Shown: piece after piece, positions 12,204-14,955 of the stretch
Layout of the letters: each line of letters opens with the position of its first letter
How positions within the stretch are numbered: position 1 is the stretch's first letter
Origin: Methanosarcinales archaeon
Lineage (GTDB): Archaea; Halobacteriota; Syntropharchaeia; Alkanophagales; Methanospirareceae
Assembly: GCA_025464585.1 (NCBI GenBank)
Contig: JAODGL010000027.1
Location: 1 to 14,955, forward strand
Length of the DNA stretch: 14,955 nt
Direction: 5' to 3'
Made by a program: the position numbers and the translations under genes
The notes under the pieces: generated by a model
Databases searched by the model: none
What the model was told of the DNA's origin: nothing
Seen by the model: only the letters and a program-made list of their open reading frames with translations

Positions 12204-13373
12204 ATGGAAGAAAAGGAGATATGGATAAAAGCAGATACTGATGTAGGTACGTGGGAGGAGAGAAAATCAAGAATTACAACTGGTTTGGAATCCGGCGTGG
12301 ATGGAGTGCTTGTGGAAGAAGCGGATGTAGCAAAGGTGAAGGAATTGGGTCGGATAAAGATAGCTGCGTTTACACCAGACACGATAGAAGAAGGAGAAGC
12401 GGATGTGATTGTTTATGGAAAGGGAAGCGAAGGGGATGGCACAAAACCGATTACCACGGAAATAGGCGAATCCAATGTTTTACGTGCATTGAAAGGTACT
12501 TTTGGTAGCAAAATCAATGCCGGATATGTAGAGATAAGAGGAAAAGAGTATGAGCGATTTGCAGTGAATATTGCGGATTACTGCAATTATGTGATAGTAG
12601 TAGGAAAGGATTGGAAGATCATACCGCTGGAGAATATAATAGCAGAATTACAGAAGAAGGAAGCGAAGGTGATTGCAGGCGTCCAGACTGCGGAGGAAGC
12701 GAGGACGGCATTTGAAACACTTGAATATGGTGCTGATGGCGTTCTCCTCGATACTGACGACCCTTCAGAGATAAAAAGAGTGGTGGAGATAAGAGAAGAG
12801 AGTAAGATGGGTAAGATTCCTCTTTCCACCGCGAGAATAACACGCGTGGAGGAGCTTGAAATGGGAGATAGAGTGTGCGTGGATACCTGCTCGTTGATGA
12901 CCTTAGGAGAGGGGATGCTGGTGGGTTCGCAGTCTTTTGCGCTGTTCCTTGTGCATTCCGAATCAGAAGAGAGCCCTTACGTAGCTGCGAGACCGTTCAG
13001 GGTGAATGCAGGTGGCGTGTATGCTTACGTGCTGGTAGGAGAGAAGACGAGGTATCTGTCGGAGTTGGCGTCTGGGGATGATGTGTTGATTGTGAATGCA
13101 GAAGGAAATGCAAGAAAAGCAGTGGTAGGCAGGGTGAAGATAGAGAAACGACCGCTTATGCTCGTGGAAGCGGAAGTGGAAACAGGAGGGGGGGAGAAGA
13201 GGAAATGCAGTATTATACTTCAGAATGCGGAGACGATAAAGTTGGTGAGTAAGGCAAAAAAGAAACCGATTTCGGTGGTCGATTTGAAACCGGGTGATGA
13301 GGTTCTGGTGCATGTGACGGAAGCGGCTCGGCATTTCGGAATTGCGGTGGAGGAAGCGGTGATAGAGAAGTAA
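12204..13373 (+). CDS. aroB': 3-dehydroquinate synthase II (AroB')
   Basis: Second archaeal shikimate step: NAD+-dependent oxidative deamination and cyclisation of ADTH to 3-dehydroquinate. It replaces bacterial AroB, to which it is unrelated. The 389-residue product has the N-terminal KADTDVGTWEERKSRITTGLESG pattern in its first 35 residues and the conserved C-terminal core GDRVCVDTC, GEGMLVGSQSFALFLVHSE, YVAARPFRVNAGGVYAYVL, G-x-KTRYLSELASGD and the late PGDEVLVHVTEAARHFG. One deviation: the family segment I remember as NAGAVHAYV reads NAGGVYAYV. Length is typical. It begins after a strong GAGGTGAT site. The prs gene follows 15 bases after the stop, so the two are probably co-transcribed. 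Confidence 0.94.
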   Translation: MEEKEIWIKADTDVGTWEERKSRITTGLESGVDGVLVEEADVAKVKELGRIKIAAFTPDTIEEGEADVIVYGKGSEGDGTKPITTEIGESNVLRALKGTFGSKINAGYVEIRGKEYERFAVNIADYCNYVIVVGKDWKIIPLENIIAELQKKEAKVIAGVQTAEEARTAFETLEYGADGVLLDTDDPSEIKRVVEIREESKMGKIPLSTARITRVEELEMGDRVCVDTCSLMTLGEGMLVGSQSFALFLVHSESEESPYVAARPFRVNAGGVYAYVLVGEKTRYLSELASGDDVLIVNAEGNARKAVVGRVKIEKRPLMLVEAEVETGGGEKRKCSIILQNAETIKLVSKAKKKPISVVDLKPGDEVLVHVTEAARHFGIAVEEAVIEK

Positions 13374-13388
13374 GTGAAGGAAAAAAAG

Positions 13389-14255
13389 ATGAAGATAATA
13401 CCCGGGATGTCCTCGCAGTTCTTGGCTGCGAGAATAGCAACGGAGCTGGGATGTAACGTTTCATTATGCGAGTTCAAGCGGTTCCCGGACGGCGAGCTCT
13501 ACACGCGAGTCGCAGAAGAAATAAAAGAAGAAGAAATAGTCATCGTGCAGAGCATCAGGACTGATTCTGACCTTATATGCTTATTGCAATTAATAGACGC
13601 GGGGGAAGAAGCATACAAAACAAAAGTTGTTATCCCTTACCTGGGGTATGCAAGACAGGATAAAAAGTTCGAACCCGGCGAAGCTATATCAATAAGAGCA
13701 ATTGCGAGGAGTATATGCGCTGCGGGTGCAATTGATAAGATTTATGTGGTCAATGTGCATAACAGAGGTGTCTTGAAATACTTCAGCATAGATACGAAGG
13801 AGCTGGATGCCTCTCCTTTAATCGGTAATTATGTAGTGAAAAAGAAGAAAGTGCATCCGGTGATAATCGGACCTGATAAAGGAGCGACGGAGTTAGCAAA
13901 AGCAGTTGCATCTCCCTACGGCTTCGATTACGATGTGCTCGAGAAGAGGCGGATAAGCAGTGAGGAAGTGGAAATAAAACCAAAGGGATTAAGCGTGGAA
14001 GGTAAAAATGCCGTTATCGTAGATGATATTATCTCCACTGGTGGTACAATATCAGAAGCAGCTTCCATCTTAAAAGCAGAAGGAGCAAACGATATTTATG
14101 TCGCTTGCATACACGGCGTTTTTGTGCAAAATGCAATCTCGCGAATGCTCCGCGCTGGCGTTAAAGATATAATCGCAACCGATACAATTGAATCCACTTT
14201 CAGTAGGGTAAGCATAGCGAAGATGGTTGCAGATGAGTTAAAGAAGCAGGGATGA
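13389..14255 (+). CDS. prs: Ribose-phosphate pyrophosphokinase (PRPP synthase)
   Basis: Makes PRPP from ribose 5-phosphate and ATP for nucleotide, histidine and tryptophan synthesis. The 288-residue product has RFPDGELYTRV at 31-41, the ATP-binding LGYARQDKKFEPGEAIS at 85-101, a VNVHNRG segment at 121-127 in the region usually reading VDxH, the flexible loop with KRRIS at 186-190, and the ribose-phosphate loop VIVDDIISTGGTIS at 209-222. Length fits archaeal PRPP synthases. A GTG at 13374 could add five residues (MKEKK), but the ATG at 13389 aligns with the family start and has AAGGA seven bases upstream, so I prefer it. It supplies a precursor that tryptophan synthesis needs together with the shikimate products of the gene before it. 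Confidence 0.95.
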   Translation: MKIIPGMSSQFLAARIATELGCNVSLCEFKRFPDGELYTRVAEEIKEEEIVIVQSIRTDSDLICLLQLIDAGEEAYKTKVVIPYLGYARQDKKFEPGEAISIRAIARSICAAGAIDKIYVVNVHNRGVLKYFSIDTKELDASPLIGNYVVKKKKVHPVIIGPDKGATELAKAVASPYGFDYDVLEKRRISSEEVEIKPKGLSVEGKNAVIVDDIISTGGTISEAASILKAEGANDIYVACIHGVFVQNAISRMLRAGVKDIIATDTIESTFSRVSIAKMVADELKKQG

Positions 14256-14262
14256 CAATGAA

Positions 14263-14317
14263 AAAATGAAAATCGCAAAGTGTAAAATTCAAAATAAATT
14301 TTCAATTTGCATTTTGC
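14263..14317. repeat. AT-rich interspersed repeat, copy B, with inverted arms; likely bidirectional terminator
   Basis: The gap between the convergent prs and amidohydrolase genes is almost wholly an imperfect palindrome: arms 14275-14295 and 14298-14317 pair with three mismatches and one bulge. The first part (14263-14298) resembles the string after fttA (10732-10773), sharing AAAATG, AAAGTG and TCAAAATAAA in order. The stem-forming potential and A/T runs on both sides fit termination from both directions. Confidence 0.6.
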
Positions 14318-14323
14318 ATTTAA

Positions 14324-14955
14324 TTAATTGCTCGAAATCGTGTGCTCTAAAACTTCCCCTTCATATATTATCGCCGCAATGTCATTACGTGTAGCTCTTC
14401 TCACCACTCCTCTTATTGCATCCTTCACGTTTTTCATATTCTGTGTGTCATTTTTAATCACCATTAAATTCGCCTTTTTACCTTCCTCTATTGAGCCGAT
14501 GGATTGCGCTTCCTTTAGCACCGTCGCGGAATTCAGCGTGCACATCTTCAGCACTTCCCGAGCTTCAAGTCGAAAAATCTTCGAGATGAATTCCATTTCG
14601 GAAAATATATCGGGTGAGTTAAGCATTACGTTATCAGTGCCGACACCGACAGTTAATCCAGATTCGAGCATTTCAGGCGCAGGAGGCAGTCCCACCCCGG
14701 TCATCAGGTTGGACCGAACGCAAACCACCGCAGCTATGTTCTTATCGCGCATTTTCCTGAAATCTTGCCGTGACGCTTTTGTAAGGTGCACGATGAAATC
14801 AGGCTCAAGTTCTATTGCGCCTTCTATGTCCTCTGCGTTCCTTTCACCGGCATGAAGTGCGAACATTTTTCCCTTTCTCTTTGCCCCTTCAGCTAAAAGT
14901 TTCAGGTCTTCCCACGGATGGTCCGCAACACTGCTCATGCCTATCCCATCCACCG
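14324..14955 (-). CDS. Amidohydrolase (chlorohydrolase/deaminase-like), C-terminal part, cut by window end
   Basis: Only the last 210 or so residues are in the window; the frame is open at the right edge. It belongs to the metal-dependent TIM-barrel amidohydrolases related to the TRZ/ATZ, SAH/5'-deoxyadenosine deaminase and guanine deaminase group. Visible active-site elements are H-A-G-E in MFALHAGER, the metal His in FIVHLTKAS, and the catalytic Asp in VGVGTDNVML followed by SPDIFSEMEF. The C-terminal composite domain has the usual ATVLKEAQSIGSIEEGKKAN segment. The remaining metal ligands (the N-terminal HxH) are outside the window. The substrate cannot be assigned; a deaminase is more likely than a chlorohydrolase in an archaeon. 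The stop is separated from prs by the palindromic repeat. Confidence 0.87.
   Translation of the reverse strand, partial: VDGIGMSSVADHPWEDLKLLAEGAKRKGKMFALHAGERNAEDIEGAIELEPDFIVHLTKASRQDFRKMRDKNIAAVVCVRSNLMTGVGLPPAPEMLESGLTVGVGTDNVMLNSPDIFSEMEFISKIFRLEAREVLKMCTLNSATVLKEAQSIGSIEEGKKANLMVIKNDTQNMKNVKDAIRGVVRRATRNDIAAIIYEGEVLEHTISSN

Noticed and set aside
14328..14855. A 175-codon plus-strand frame at the right edge
   Set aside because: It is antisense to the amidohydrolase, whose HAGE, VHL and GTDN motifs support the minus strand.

Overview
This 14,955-base window is archaeal chromosome. The evidence is a run of archaeal-type genes: aIF5A with its hypusination loop, an archaeal-style glycyl-tRNA synthetase, a proteasome beta subunit, the KH-domain beta-CASP RNase aCPSF1/FttA, RibL-type FAD synthase, the archaeal early shikimate pair (ADTH synthase and dehydroquinate synthase II) and TATA/BRE-like promoters. 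The ATP-grasp ligase resembles the methanofuran enzyme MfnD and there is a NikR. The host is therefore probably a euryarchaeote of the methanogen/ANME type (perhaps ANME-1-like); that placement is inference.

Layout. (1) Bases 2-1073 (+) hold a decayed hyuA-hyuB (hydantoinase/acetone-carboxylase family) pair, with recognisable pieces separated by deletions and frameshifts. (2) Bases 1109-4738 (-) form a translation-flavoured group transcribed right to left: aIF5A, a small EF-Tu-domain-II-like protein, a four-CBS-domain protein, an unrecognised 149-residue protein, then glyS. aIF5A has a clear BRE/TATA promoter. (3) Upstream of it, 4861-4947 (-) is a tiny, very basic 28-codon ORF with a near-perfect ribosome-binding site in front of an ATT codon. 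It resembles the bS22/mS38 (AURKAIP1/COX24) small-subunit ribosomal protein family and is the most interesting object here. (4) Bases 5043-8724 (+) are a tight run of six genes: a three-repeat protein, an MfnD-like ATP-grasp ligase, a JAMM metalloprotease, ribL, nikR and psmB, spaced by 1-3 bases or overlapping by 4-7. fttA follows after 120 bases. (5) Bases 10812-13373 carry the archaeal entry to aromatic amino acid synthesis. ADTH synthase and dehydroquinate synthase II are both on +, but a retropepsin-like gene on - lies between them. (6) prs (PRPP synthase) follows on +, then a palindromic AT-rich repeat, then the 3' part of an amidohydrolase gene on - that runs off the window.

How the genes relate. 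The left half concerns protein synthesis. The central run combines protein turnover (JAMM protease and proteasome), cofactor synthesis (FAD, probably methanofuran), nickel control and transcription termination/RNA processing. The right half makes precursors: dehydroquinate and PRPP. No tRNA, rRNA, CRISPR array or intact mobile element was seen. No stretch over 300 bases lacks a gene.
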